From: Rhizophagus irregularis
Lineage: Eukaryota > Glomeromycota > Glomeromycetes > Glomerales > Glomeraceae
Assembly: GCF_026210795.1 (NCBI RefSeq)
Contig: NC_089429.1
Span: 2,666,001 to 2,730,000 of the forward strand
Direction: 5' to 3'
DNA: 64,000 nt
The translations under genes and the position numbers were made by a program. The notes beneath the pieces are model-generated. The model ran no database searches, had not been told where the DNA came from, and was given only the letters and a program-made list of their open reading frames with translations. How positions within the stretch are numbered: the stretch's first letter is position 1; every line of letters starts with the position of its first letter. Of this stretch, positions 22,126 through 33,973 are shown in pieces.

Positions 22126-24556
22126 ACATAAATTGGTTACACAAATTCATTCTCCATATTAAATATCGTAAAAATTTTAAATTTTTTTTAATTTTTTTAA
22201 TACATATACATAAAAAAGCTGCTGATTTTAAAAGTTAAGACCATTTAGATTAGCTCTACATGTTCGAAGTGACTTTATTCAAATTGGGCTATTGTAGCTT
22301 TCTACAGGTTGTCTTTTACTGCTGAATTATACGAATTAATACATCGTTTCATACATCATATTAATTAACGTTTGTAAAAACTTTTGAAGACTTTATTTAT
22401 TATGAAAACTTTAGTTTCAAAAGTACTTTAAATCTAATTTTTAACTCACTTTTCTACAAAAATTTGTCCTTTTGATATAGCTTCTTCAGAGAAAGGAGTT
22501 TCTTTTTTAAGATAATCTAAAATTAAAGGTATTAAACCTTTTTTTCTCTTGCATTTTATATTATCTCCAAACACTCAAAGTAACCATTATAGTTCGTTTA
22601 TTGAAAACATTTTTAAAAATTCTTCTTTAGCACAATCAAATTGCGCCTAAATCTGAAGTTGTACCAGTCCAAGCGTAGGATTTGTTGGAATATTAGACTT
22701 TTTCATTAAAGTATGTTTGTTGTTTTCAATTTTGGTTGAATGCTGAATATCTTTACGCATAGCTTTAAGGTTTTCTCTGAGGCTTAAAGTACTTTTTTCA
22801 GAAATAAACTCATTGAATTTTCGCCAGGATTTTTACTTACTCCTCATGTAAATAGAAACGATTCTTTCGTAAAGGAAATTTGTATCTTTTAATTTATTCA
22901 TAGAAAGCATCTGGCTGGAAATATTGAGAAGTGTATTAAAAGCTTCTAACAATGATATATTGCATAATAAGCTATTATGTATATATTGAAGAATATTAGG
23001 GCCAAATTCTTTATGTTTTTCAAATAATAGTAAGACTAATGACTTCATTTTATACATAAATTCTAGAAACTCTTGGCCTGAAATCACATTTGTTGTTTGA
23101 GATTGAATATCCTCTTCATATACAACTTGTTCTGAGTTTAGAATCATAAGGTAAATGTTAATGGCTTCAAATTCAGAGTGCGATTTTGTTATATTATCAC
23201 TTTTAGTTAATTTATAAATAATCCATCCAACAATGTAGGAAAATTTTGACGCTTCTGCTGGTTCCAAAACAATAGTTTTTTCAGGTATCAAATGTGGATC
23301 AGCTGAAAGATGAATTTGTAAGCTATTTGGCATTGTTTTTTCACTGAATGTAAATTTGATTACTTCTTGTAAAAGGAAGTATGCAACAAGCCTTTGGGTA
23401 AAAGAACCATTTAAATTAGTTGCAGTGAGGAAGTCTTGATACTAAATTCCTGAACATTTGAAATTGTTGAGGTTATTTTCAAAGTGAGCGTGCCAATTAG
23501 CCAGCCATTGAACTCCTATTTTTTTCAGAATTGCTTTCTGAGCTATTTTTTTAATAATATTTTGCCATTTTTGTAGCAATTCGTCAATTGAATTCTTGTA
23601 AAGAATAGTTTTTATAAGACTGCATCGTTCATTCTGAAGATGAATTATTTTAAAGTTATCCTGATCAACATTTTTATTATATGATTCTAATGGAATTTTA
23701 ACTTTTCCCATAATTAAATTATCTGCAAATATGTTTTTAAAAACACTTTAAAAAAGGGAGGATAATTGCTCTAAGCGAGTAAAATGCTTTTGATGCATAT
23801 AATTGTCATCTTGAATATTTATGGTTTTTTTATCTTTTCGATAATCTCTAATTTAAATAAAAATTTTTTATTACATTTAAATAATATTATTCAAAATATA
23901 TACCTTCTTATTAAAGTAGTAATACCAGTTCCAGTACTATCTTTTCCATAATTAAAACTTTTAACTTCAAATGAAACTAGTGCTGTTATTTGATATTTAT
24001 TTAGGGCATATCCATAAGATTTAAGTGTGTGTGTGGAAGAATCTACACCAAATTCATGAATTACACCAAAAAGTCCTTCAAGTATATCTTGTGAAATACG
24101 TTTTGGTTGAACTATTGAACCTGGATAATTACTTAAAAGATATTTAAGTATTCTAAGAAAGCCATTGATAGATAAAATCAAGTCAAACTGACATTGTGAT
24201 GAAATCCACCCCTTAGATTCTGTTTTTTGTTTATTATCATAAACAAACCAATTCTGAATTTCTTTTAAAGTATTAATACGTGAATCTTCTAATGACCAGA
24301 AATTAATTTTACTATGCATTATTTGACGATATTTTTGTGAATATTTAATGAAATTCTTTATAAAAAATTAAGATTATTATATTATTTGTTTTGTTTAAAG
24401 AAAAATATAATTTATTTTAAAAATTACTTACTCTTGTTTCTTCTGATATTTTTTTAAAACTTTCAATAGATGCCAATGCATCTTCAACTTCTTTTAATAA
24501 TGTATATTCAGCTAAATCAACACGCATTTTACTCCATAAAATAAGCCATATATGAC

Positions 24557-24853
24557 AGGACCCCGGATATCTAATATAAAGGTCATAATGGACTTTTGGC
24601 CAAAAACACCCCTTTTTGCTGAAACTCAAAAAATCGTTTTTTGTAAATATCTCAGCATCCAGTAATTCAATTTTAATGAACTTTTTTTTATTTTGTAGCC
24701 CTCATTTAGCTCTACAATTTAAAAAAAAGTTCATCAAAATTGGACCACTGGATGCCGAGATATTTACAAAAAACGATTTTTTAAGCCCCTGAAAAATGGG
24801 CCAATCTGCCGAAAGTGTGACTTATGACCTGTTTTGGAGATATCCGGGGTCCT
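24557..24853. mobile_element. MITE family B, 297 bp, inside the P-like transposase
   Basis: The termini are AGGACCCCGGATATCT, the interior is palindromic and an exact duplication TATATGAC flanks it (24549-24556, 24854-24861). It is the opposite orientation of the copy at 98-395 and nearly the same length. It splits the transposase between TKLTKRHI and the SKMRVDL block. Confidence 0.93.
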
Positions 24854-25036
24854 TATATGACGTTTTGTAAGTTTAGTAGCTTTTGCTGTTGCATGCTGAT
24901 TTGTATGTTTATATACACCTTTTATATGTTTCCAACTAATCTCTTTCCCATTTAACATTATTTCCCTAGAATTCTTTTTGCCTGTATGACTTTTTGATAG
25001 ATTATTTCTATGTTTTTTAAAAACATGTGTTGGAAC

Positions 25037-25406
25037 TAGAGATGCTGGGCGAACCGAAATATTTAGTCATTTGACGAAACTGAAATAGTTTAGACATTTA
25101 AAATTAAAAGACGAAATGTCGAAATTCAATATTCCATGGTATTTCTATGGATTTTTTATAAATTTCCATGGATTTTTAATTATAATAATTATTTAAAAAA
25201 ATAAATTTTTATTAAAATATAATATTTTTTAAAAAGAATTTATAAAACTAATTAATTTTATATATTTTTATAATAAAACTATAATTTTATATAATTAAAA
25301 TTAAAATTAAAAATTATTATTATATAGTTTAGTCAATGACGAAACTGAAACTAGTTGGTGACGAAACTGAAATTTTTTGCAAAAAGAGTTTAGGCAGGCA
25401 TCACTA
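25037..25406. mobile_element. hAT-type MITE (TAGAGATGCTGGGCG), 370 bp, inside the P-like transposase
   Basis: The ends read TAGAGATGC… and …GCATCACTA, with flanks GTTGGAAC (25029-25036) and GTTGGATC (25407-25414), a 7/8 duplication. Subterminal GACGAAACTGAAA words are repeated. The insertion breaks the codon context of the third candidate catalytic Asp (ISDPTHVF) of the transposase. Confidence 0.85.
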
Positions 25407-28229
25407 GTTGGATCACTGATAAAAAACCAATCTTCTCCAGTAATTGGATTTATTGTTTTATAATTTGCTGAAAGTTTTTGGCTATCATATACAGGTCATA
25501 AAAATTTTTCAATATGATAATTAAAAACTTGCCATCCTTCATTAACTCCTTTTGCATTAGTAATTTCAACTGATAATATTAATTCAACTGGATCAAAAGC
25601 TATTATTCGTCCTAAATATCATTGATTATCATTTGGACTTCTAAATTCACATAATTCATTAACATTCCATTCTGATTTTGAAAGTATTAGTGGGCGAATA
25701 AAAGTTCGATCAATAGTAATATTTGTAGAATTATTGCAATTTAATTGAAATACAATAAATTTTGTTTTTTCATAATTGCTATTTATAATTTTTGCTGTGT
25801 AAAAAGATTTTTTATCTTTATTAAAGTTGACTTCTACAAGATCACCAGAAGACCACTTTAATGCATATCAATCAAAACTTTTAATGTGAATTCTATTTCC
25901 TTCTGCTCCATCACAAATTAATGCAATTATATGAATACCTATACATTCTAACTTTGCTGCAAGACTAAAAATTAATGTATTTAAATTGTATGCTTTCATA
26001 TTATTAATTTCATAATAAGATATAGGATATGAAAAATTATATGTTATTGAATGCCAAACAATTTGATGAACTTGAGTTGCAAGATCATATTTTTGTTCAC
26101 TTGATATAGATAAATTAGGTAAAGAATTTGTTGATTTTATTTCAAGTTTACATTGTAGAGCAAATGCCTCATAGTCTTGTATTTCATTTTCAAAATCCAA
26201 ATAACCAACATAACAATTTTTACATTGATTCCATAAAAGACCTATTAAATTAACATATTATTAAAAGTAAATAAAAAATGTACATTTATTATTCTATGAA
26301 AAAAATAAATTACCTTTTTGAATTTTAAAAGAATCATGTGAAAAAAATCCTACCTGACCATATTCCCAAATATTATTAATTGTTAAATTTTCTAATATCC
26401 GATAAGTAATTTTATCTTGCCATCCTAAACATTGATCATTGTCATTTATATAACTCTTAAGTGTAGAAATTGATGGTAAATATATGATCTCCTTCATTGC
26501 ATTATAAGTTGCATTGCCTGATTTGTAATATACAGATATAGTCTAACGTAAAAACTTACAATATAAATGATTCATTAATTTTTATATAAATTTCAAATAA
26601 TTGCTTTTAAATTTAATTCTTATATCAGATGGTATCTTATTCCATTTGGACTTTTTGTTTGAATAAGAATAAGTTCTTGAAAAATAGGATGTAAATTTGA
26701 AATATTCTTTTGTTTACTAGCAACATTGTTAGCTACAATATAAACAACATTTGCCATTTCATCTGATATCTCTACTTCCTCTAACTTTATTTTTTGTTGT
26801 AAATATTTTTTCATATTCAAAATTATTTCATTTTGCATTTTAATAAGTCTTTGTTGTTTTTTAACTTTTTCTATAAGAATATCTTTAGATGCATGTACAG
26901 TTTTTGTAGAATTCATAATTAACAATCTTTGGCAAATCTGTTGCATTGTTTTTCTTAATTTTTCACAATTTTTGCATACATCTTTTTCTTTCACTACAAG
27001 CATACAGTCTATACATTGATCTGCTTCATCTGGTTTTCCTTGCTTTTCCAAAAAAGCAAAAGATATATGTTCTTTATTGTTATTTTGTTTATTGTTAACT
27101 AATTGAGTTCCTCTAACACGTATTACATCTTCAAAACCTTAAAAGTTAAAAATATTTAATAAAATGTAAAAAAAAATTATATAAAAGATTTTTTATTTTA
27201 ATTTACCTTTGGTACTTTATCCATGACAAATTTTGAGAGAAAAAACATATTGTATAAGACTTTCTATTTCATTAAGAGTTCTTTTCATTGCTTACTTGAA
27301 AAAAGACGATGTATTTCTTGTAATATGTGATCAAGAATACAAACTTCATATTTAAGCAAAATACCTTGAGTTATAATTGTTAGTTTCTTTTCAGATTTTA
27401 CACTTCTCTCAAAAAAATTAAATTCAAGACTTTCATTTATTTCTTGCACAGCCATTCCAGAAAATTTTCCTCCTGGCAATATTTCCTTTTGAATTAATAA
27501 AAGGATATCTTTGATATTTATAAACATAGCTGTCTTCCAATATGGAGAATAATTTGTTTCATATAAAATTGATGCAATTGGTAAACTGGTGGGATTTGAC
27601 TCTAAAAATATTATTGCAAGAGCTGATTTATTTTCTTTGAATAATTTATGTTTTCTCAATCCATTCATCCATTTGGAAAAAGACTCATATTTGCGATCAT
27701 TCTTAATACTATATATAAAAGCCTTTTTATCTTTTGCATCAAACATTAATACACCTTCAAAGTATTTATCTAAGGTTGGAAAGAAATAAACTGTTTGTCC
27801 TTTGAAATCAGGTCATATATGCACAAGTTCTTGTAGTGCTTCAGTTTTTTTTCACTTTTTTATTGGTAAAGAATTACTAATATTCTCAAGTATACGTGTC
27901 TTTTGACCCTATTAATATAAAAAAATACAAAAAAAATATTATTAATTACTATTTAAAGTCATTAATGTAGTATTTCTTTTTAAAATTCACCATTTTCCTA
28001 ATACACTTTTCTAATTAGAAGGTATATGTTTCACTGATCAAGTTTTTCTAAAGAACCTAAAGTCAAACCGTGACAAACTTATACGGTAGATAGATACACA
28101 TCACGTTACAATGGCATGATTTTTTTGTCTAAAATTATCTAGCGCAATTTATTTTTTTATTCAATTTAAGCAACGATATGCGATAAAAATTTTATAATTT
28201 TATTATAAAATCATATAAAATTTATATAT

Positions 28230-28305
28230 GGCTTCAGTTCTGTCGATCATTAATCAGTCTGTGTAATCTATATGTTGGCCCCTGTTTATTTATCTAACCT
28301 CTAGG
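28230..28305 (-). repeat. Right terminal inverted repeat of P-like element
   Basis: It is the complement of the left repeat: it starts GGCTTCAG, holds ATCAGTCTGTGTAA, and ends TTATTTATCTAACCTCTAGG. Confidence 0.88.
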
Positions 28306-28372
28306 TGTTACTGAAAGTGTTAAGAATCGCTGCTCACGCGATATATACGATCACACGACGCCAGCATTGACC

Positions 28373-28830
28373 ACCATCTTCCCCAAGCATCACCGACACT
28401 TTTTTCACCCCCACGTGATTTTGTAATATTCATCACCGGCATCACACCCCACCGCATTTTCACTATTTATATTTATCTGAGGGACTTAGTTTTTTTTTGC
28501 CTCACAAAATTATTTTTTTCACATCCCTTTAAATGTCACCGGTCATGTGGGGGTGGAATTTTAATTATAAAAGTGTCGGTGATACTGGGGTAAATGCTGA
28601 CCACCCACTTTCCCACTAAATTTTTTGCCCCCACGTGATCTAATAATATTCATCACCGGCATCACACCCCACCGCGTTTTCACTGTTTATATTTATCTGA
28701 GGGACTTGGTTTTTTTTTGCCTTCCAAAATTATTTTTTTCACAACCCCTTAACTGTTACCGGTCACGTGGAGGTGGAATTTTAATTATAAAATTGGTGGT
28801 GTTACTACGGTAAATGCTGACCACCAGTGG
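28373..28830 (+). repeat. Repeat R, copies 2 and 3 in tandem
   Basis: Two ~225-bp direct copies (about 28373-28600 and 28601-28830) each contain CCCCCACGTGAT, CATCACCGGCATCACACCCC and a GTAAATGCTGACCACC junction. A third copy lies inverted at 21735-21930, across the P-like element. Confidence 0.8.
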
Positions 28831-29516
28831 TGGTAAATAGCAAACTTCAATATATAAAATGCAAAAATTTGATAATTTAACATGGAATTTCTCGGCAATT
28901 AGTCATTCAGATTTATTTTATAAAATAAAAAATTTTATTAGATTTGAATTACTAGTTAACAAGAAATTTAAAGAAATATGCTAACCACAACTTTTTTCTT
29001 AGCTCATTATATTTAATATAATTTTAATGTACTGTACAGTATATTTTTTACAGTATTTTATCAGATGAAATTCTTTTATTTAATGAAATAACTAAATTAT
29101 CTTTACTAATTAGACTTTTACAGGTATCCAACAAACCTGATAAATACTTTAAATACTTTATTTTTATTAAAATAAATTCTCTTCTTTGCTTAACTTTTTT
29201 TCTACAACCTTTAAAGCAAGATAAGCAAAGAGTAACTTTTGAGCATATGTTAATAAATTACTTGTTCCCGTGATACATGATACTAATCAATTTCTGAATC
29301 GATAGTTTCGTTACAATGAAACTTGCGTTAGCATCAACTTATGGAGTATGTCAACTAGGTATTCAATATTATGCAAAAAAAACAAAAAAAAAAGAAATCT
29401 GGAATTACATTTTTATTCTTTGGCATAAAGTATTTCATAATTATACTAAAAAAATATTAAAATAATCAGTGGATTGTTAAAAAATATTTTTATTTTTATT
29501 TTTTAAAAAAAAAACA
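28831..29516. other. AT-rich noncoding region
   Basis: No convincing gene, terminal repeat or RNA gene is seen. A short plus-strand frame near 29316-29460 is lysine-rich and not protein-like. Confidence 0.4.
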
Positions 29517-30758
29517 TTAATATAGAAAAGACTTTATTTTTGATATTTTAAAGATATTTTGCGTTATCATATCATATAATAAGGTTGGTTCCTTCATTGC
29601 TTGTGCTAGAAATAATGCTTCTTTTTGTGTAATTTGTTCAAAACCATTAGGCGGATAACCATTCCGAATAAGATATGATGTCATAATTGACCGACCAACA
29701 AGCCCATTACCATTAATAAACGGATGAATATGAAGAAAAGCTGAAAGTATACGACATGCAATTAAGAGAGGGTGAAAACTGGCGTTTTTAATGCATTCAT
29801 TACGAAATTGTATAAATCTTTCCATTAATGCAGGTACTTCTATTGAACACTGCAAAAATTAAATTAAAATTATTAAATTCTTTAATAAAATATTAAAAAA
29901 AATTATAACTTACTGGATAAACAGTTAAATGAAACCCGCCTGCCCTTACATCTACCATTCGAAACTCTCCTGTATGTTGAATTTTATTTCCTCTAATTTA
30001 TATTTATCTTTTAATGTATCTTTTGTATCTTTCAAAATAATGTAATGAATTCTCTTAATATCATTGACTTATTTCATGTCGCAATTTAAATAAAGTATTA
30101 TAAAGTGAGTAAGTGACAAGTAAATGATTCCGAATTTCATTTTCTGATTTACTAGGTGCTGGTAATGATATTTCCTTATTTTTTAGCAAATCATCCAAGT
30201 TATAATCTTTATTAATAAATCCCAAATTTTTTGTGTTTCTACTACATCTAATTCATTTCTTTCTATAGCGCAGCTTTGCTGCGTAAACTGTAAAGCTTAC
30301 AGTCATATGTTGTAAAATAGCTGATAATCGTGTAGATACTTTAAGAGTATCAATTTCTTTAAAAAATTAATCTGTTTTGCTTGAAATTCTGAAATAGAAC
30401 CAATTAGTATTTTAAGGTGAATAAAATATAAAATATAAAATTATACCATAATCTTTTGCGTGCCATTCAAATGGATGAAAATAGTTTTCTCAAATTCTTC
30501 CAGACTTGAAAAGTTTAATTTGTCCCTTATCGAGTTTCAAAATAAGCAAGTAGATCTGTGATCAAAATAGGTTAGAAAATTAAATCTTGGCATTTTGCAC
30601 ATGTATTTTTAAAATAGAAAAAAAACCTTATTTAATAGAGCATGCCTTTCCTCTTGTTTCATATTATACTCATGAACTTTTTTACTTGATGAGAAAAATA
30701 ATCGGCGTTGAAAATTTGTGTTATGAGCAGTATTTACCAGAAGAAACTTTCGTAACAT
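29517..30758 (-). pseudogene. Fic/DOC-domain protein gene, broken
   Basis: The minus-strand start at 30758 gives a leader rich in Arg, Phe and Ser (MLRKFLLVNTAHNTNFQRRL), resembling a mitochondrial presequence. Later blocks are FHPFEWHAKDY (about 30500-30455), an inhibitory-helix-like SCAIERN (about 30272, family consensus S/T-x-x-x-E-G/N), SLPAPSKSENEIRNHLLVTY (about 30165-30105), EFRMVDVRAGGFHLTVYP (about 29965-29910) and the Fic core HPFINGNGLVGR (about 29731-29696). The His and Gly-Asn-Gly are kept, but the usual Asp/Glu is Asn and the first Arg after GNG is Leu. A TGA interrupts after KSGRI near 30495, and frame changes occur near 30290 and 30070-29990. Fic proteins usually transfer AMP to hydroxyl side chains; this copy looks inactive, though mis-set introns could explain some breaks. 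Confidence 0.65.
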
Positions 30759-31569
30759 GATTTTTGGTCTGAACTTTTTTTTTCGACTTGAACATACATA
30801 ATTACTAGATAATTTAACAAATCCAATAATTAGTCATAATTAATAAAAATTACCTGCCATAGACGGTAAGGTATCACACCTATTTTGTTTTTGGAAAATA
30901 ATTGAAATAGCAATTTAAAATTAGAATTACTTTATTAATGTTATAATTATTAAATGTAAAGGGTCTAATAAAAAAATTTCTATAGTAGAAAGTTTTAATA
31001 ATTAAATGCAAAAACTTAATAAAAAAATTTCTATAATAGATGATTAGTTCCGTGCTCAGCCGATTTTTAATACAAACGCAAAAGCGATTTTCATTATAAA
31101 TTAAACAACAAATAGCGAGAATAAAAATAAAATTATGTGCGTATTTGGATGTGAAGCACAAATCAAATGGACAAATCTGGAAAATAATTTATGACATGGT
31201 TACACTAAATTTAGATCCGCATATTTTTGTACTCACATTTTAGAATAGTTCTCGAATGAATAAATTTCGACAGGAAAAAATTTTCTAGATAGAACTTTAC
31301 CTTTTTTTATTATTTTTATTGGCAGGAGCGAGGTTTGTATAGAAACAAATGTGGCTATACATTTATATGTTTTTTAATACTAAGTACTAATTTTTTTTCT
31401 TTATAATTTATTCTTTTAGCGGATTTTATACTTACTCCTACTCTCATTTGAATTTTTGTAAATTCGTAAAGACGTATTTTACAAATCCCTCGCAAATATA
31501 ACAATAATTCCTTTACCCTCACTACTCGCACTCCTTATCATCACTAATTGAAGAGAAAACGTTATAAAC
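30759..31569. promoter_or_regulatory. Intergenic region upstream of the CAX gene and of the Fic remnant
   Basis: The two genes diverge from this ~0.8-kb AT-rich stretch, so it should contain both promoters. A duplicated motif (AAAAAAATTTCTATA at about 30972 and 31024) is present. The last 130 bases before the CAX start are C/T-rich (CCTTTACCCTCACTACTCGC), a pyrimidine-rich leader common before fungal starts. Confidence 0.4.
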
Positions 31570-33696
31570 ATGTCATACTACGAATATCCGTCTGGAACGG
31601 GAAATGTACCAGTATATGATAATAATTTTTCTAATCGAAGAAGTATATTAGTCGAACCTAATCATAATTATCCCCCAAATAATCATGTACGTTATGATAT
31701 ACACCAACCACAAAATGCTCACTATGCAAATGAAAAAGAGAACGTTAGATTTCAACATGATGTAGAAGCACCACGAAAGACTAATAAAATCATTTCAAAA
31801 AGTCCCGTAAAATGGTACAGAAATACGAGAGCAGTTTTACAAATGTTTAAATCAAATTTCTTATTGATTTTTCTTCCTCCCGCAATTATTATGAAGAGAT
31901 TTGGTGTAAATGAATCTATATTATTTTTCTTCAACTTTTTGGCTATTGTTCCCATGGCAAAAATTTTGTCTGTGGGCATAAATGATCTTTCAGCAAGATT
32001 GCATCCAGTAAGAAAGAATTCTTTTTTCAATTTATTATTTCAACCAATACATAGTATTCAAAATTCAAGTTAGCTGGTTATACTATAAATTCTTTTTTTT
32101 TCTCAATCATTTTTGTGAGAGCTGAACAATTGTTATTTTTGAAAACGGATTAAATGCTAACAGTTAACTTCTTTATTATATTTAAGTCTTATGGAGCAGT
32201 ACTTCACGCTTTTGCTGGAAATTTTGTTGAACTTGTAATTTCGAGTTATGCCTTAATGGATAAACAATATGCGATTGTCCGTTCCTCTGTACTTGGTGCC
32301 ATTTTATGTAATATTTTATTGGTAAGTTTTAAGCGAAAGCCTTGATTCTGAAAAGAAATTTACTTATATCATTATAATTAATTAAACGCACGTTTTTTTT
32401 AAAATCTTATAGATTCTTGGTGTTGTGTTTTTGGCAGGGTCTTGGCCGAGAAAGGGAGCACGTCGTCAATCCATGAATGCACATTTATCTACACAACTTT
32501 TTGTATCTACAAGTGCTTCAACTCTCGCTCTTGCAGTTCTTGCTTTAGTAACACCCGCGGCATTTAAAATTGCTGCTCCAACTGGGACAAACATCGAATG
32601 TGATTTACAAAATATTAGTCACGCTACTGCTATTATTTTATTATTTGTATATGCTGGATTATTAGTCTTTCAATTAAAAACACATGCTAATGAGGTTTTT
32701 ATTTTTTTTTTATAAAAGATTTACAAGATTTTTGAACATTATGATTAAAAAACTTCATTTATATAGACTGTTGATAATAATGAAGCACATCATGGCGAAG
32801 CACAATATTTCCTCGTATTTGACCTATTTTTGTAAGTATATTTTATTTTTCTAGTACCAAATTCCGAGTTTTTTTTTTTAAAAAAAATATATTCACTCAA
32901 ATAAAATTTTTTTGCAGAATTGTCGCTTCTATTTCAGGTATCACTGTGTGTGCTAGATATTTGGTTACAAGTATTGAACATTTGGCCCATAGTTTTCATC
33001 TTGGTAACGGGTTTATTGGAATGGTCCTTTTGCCACTTTGTGGTATGTAATAATAATATTTTTAATAATTGTAAATAAGAATTTACTTTTTATATTAATT
33101 AAAATTTTTTTAAATCAGTCGTATCCAATTTCATGGAACATTACGATGCTATTAAAGAAGCCTCTGAAGATAAAGTTGATACTGCTGTCGGTTTAATTCT
33201 TAATACATCAGTTGTAAGTTAATCTTTATTTTTTTAAGAAAATTGATATTACTTTAATTTATATATTAAATAATTAATTACACATATATTTGGATAAAAG
33301 CAAATTGCACTTTTAGTCACACCAGTTCTTGTACTTGTCGGATGGATTACATCGAGACCATTGACATTAGATTTCAATACATTGGAAATTTGTGTATTAG
33401 CTTGTGCGGTGTTAATTGTAAATTATTTAGTTGCAGACGGTAAAGCAAATTGGCTAGAGGGTTATATGCTTATAGTAAGTATATTCAATAAGATTTCATT
33501 ATTTTTAAAAGAATTTTACTTAAATTATTTTATTTTTTTTTAGGTTTCTTATATTATTATTGCAGTTGCATTCTTTTATTTCCCGAATGTACCTGAAGTT
33601 CCGGGGCTTGAAACTATGAAATGTAATCCTTGGAGTAGAAATCTTCCACCAGAATTGTTAGGGATTGGTGAAGGAGAGGGTGGTGGTAGTCATTAA
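31570..33696 (+). CDS. CAX-family vacuolar cation/H+ exchanger (divergent), 8 exons
   Basis: The spliced product is 488 aa from exons 31570-32007, 32187-32321, 32413-32694, 32767-32831, 32918-33042, 33119-33213, 33301-33474 and 33544-33696; all join in frame at GT-AG sites. A ~100-residue polar N-terminus precedes about eleven hydrophobic segments. The first repeat has NFLAIVPMAKIL and GNFVELVISSYAL (the c-1 motif, family GNxxE). The second has SIEHLAHSFHLGNGFIGMVL, then SNFMEHYDAIKEA where CAX proteins normally show GNAAEH, then LNTSVQIALLVTPVLVLVGW (family GSSIQIALFVTP). CAX proteins exchange Ca2+ or Mn2+ for H+ at the vacuole. Because the second ion-binding motif has lost Gly-Asn, activity or ion choice may differ. 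The partner gene downstream is convergent. Confidence 0.9.
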
Positions 33697-33973
33697 ATAT
33701 TCATTGATTAGGTTTATTCTCTTCTTTCTTACTTCGAAGTTCCGATTACCTTAATATCCATAAAATATTCATCCACAATTAAAAAATTAGAAAAACTAGA
33801 AAATCAAAATCGCTCCCGCCATTTTCTCTCTTTATTTGTTATTATGATCTTTATTTGTTGTAGAAAAAGTAAATAATAATAAAATTTACTAATAAAACTA
33901 GATTTCATTCATGATTATCAATATGATTTCTATAATTGGTTAAATTATCGATCATTTATACAAAATCTATTTT

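Larger units (their letters stand above)
22833..27746 (-). pseudogene. P-element/THAP9-like transposase, broken
   Basis: On the minus strand, from 27746 down, an N-terminal segment is followed by a CX2C-X9-CX2C motif (CIDC…CKNC, about 27000-26950) and a coiled coil. Next is HPIFQELI…GIRYH (about 26690-26625), typical of P/THAP9 proteins. Candidate catalytic acids are all readable: Asp in HDSFKIQKG (about 26340), Asp in LICDGAEGNR (about 25900), Asp in FISDPTHVFKK (about 25420) and Glu in DILEGLFGVIHEFG (about 24080). Between the second and third lies an inserted domain, as in P elements. SKMRVDLAEYTLL and YALNKYQITALVSFE follow. Stops (for example near 25868 and 25620), frame changes and two MITEs inactivate it. 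Exon boundaries are uncertain. Confidence 0.75.
22050..28305 (-). mobile_element. P-element/THAP9-like DNA transposon, inactive, 6.26 kb
   Basis: Terminal inverted repeats of ~76 bp bound it (22050-22125; 28230-28305), both starting CCTAGAGGTTAGATAAATAA from outside in. Inside, the minus strand carries a decayed P-type transposase. Two MITEs (24557-24853, 25037-25406) add about 670 bp. The expected 8-bp target duplication is not visible, probably because family A and R repeats have altered the flanks. The assignment rests on transposase motifs and the terminal repeats. Confidence 0.8.

Noticed and set aside
22042-28313. 8-bp target duplication of the P-like element
   Set aside because: ACCTGTGG on the left belongs to the adjoining MITE and does not match TGTTACTG on the right, so no duplication is claimed.
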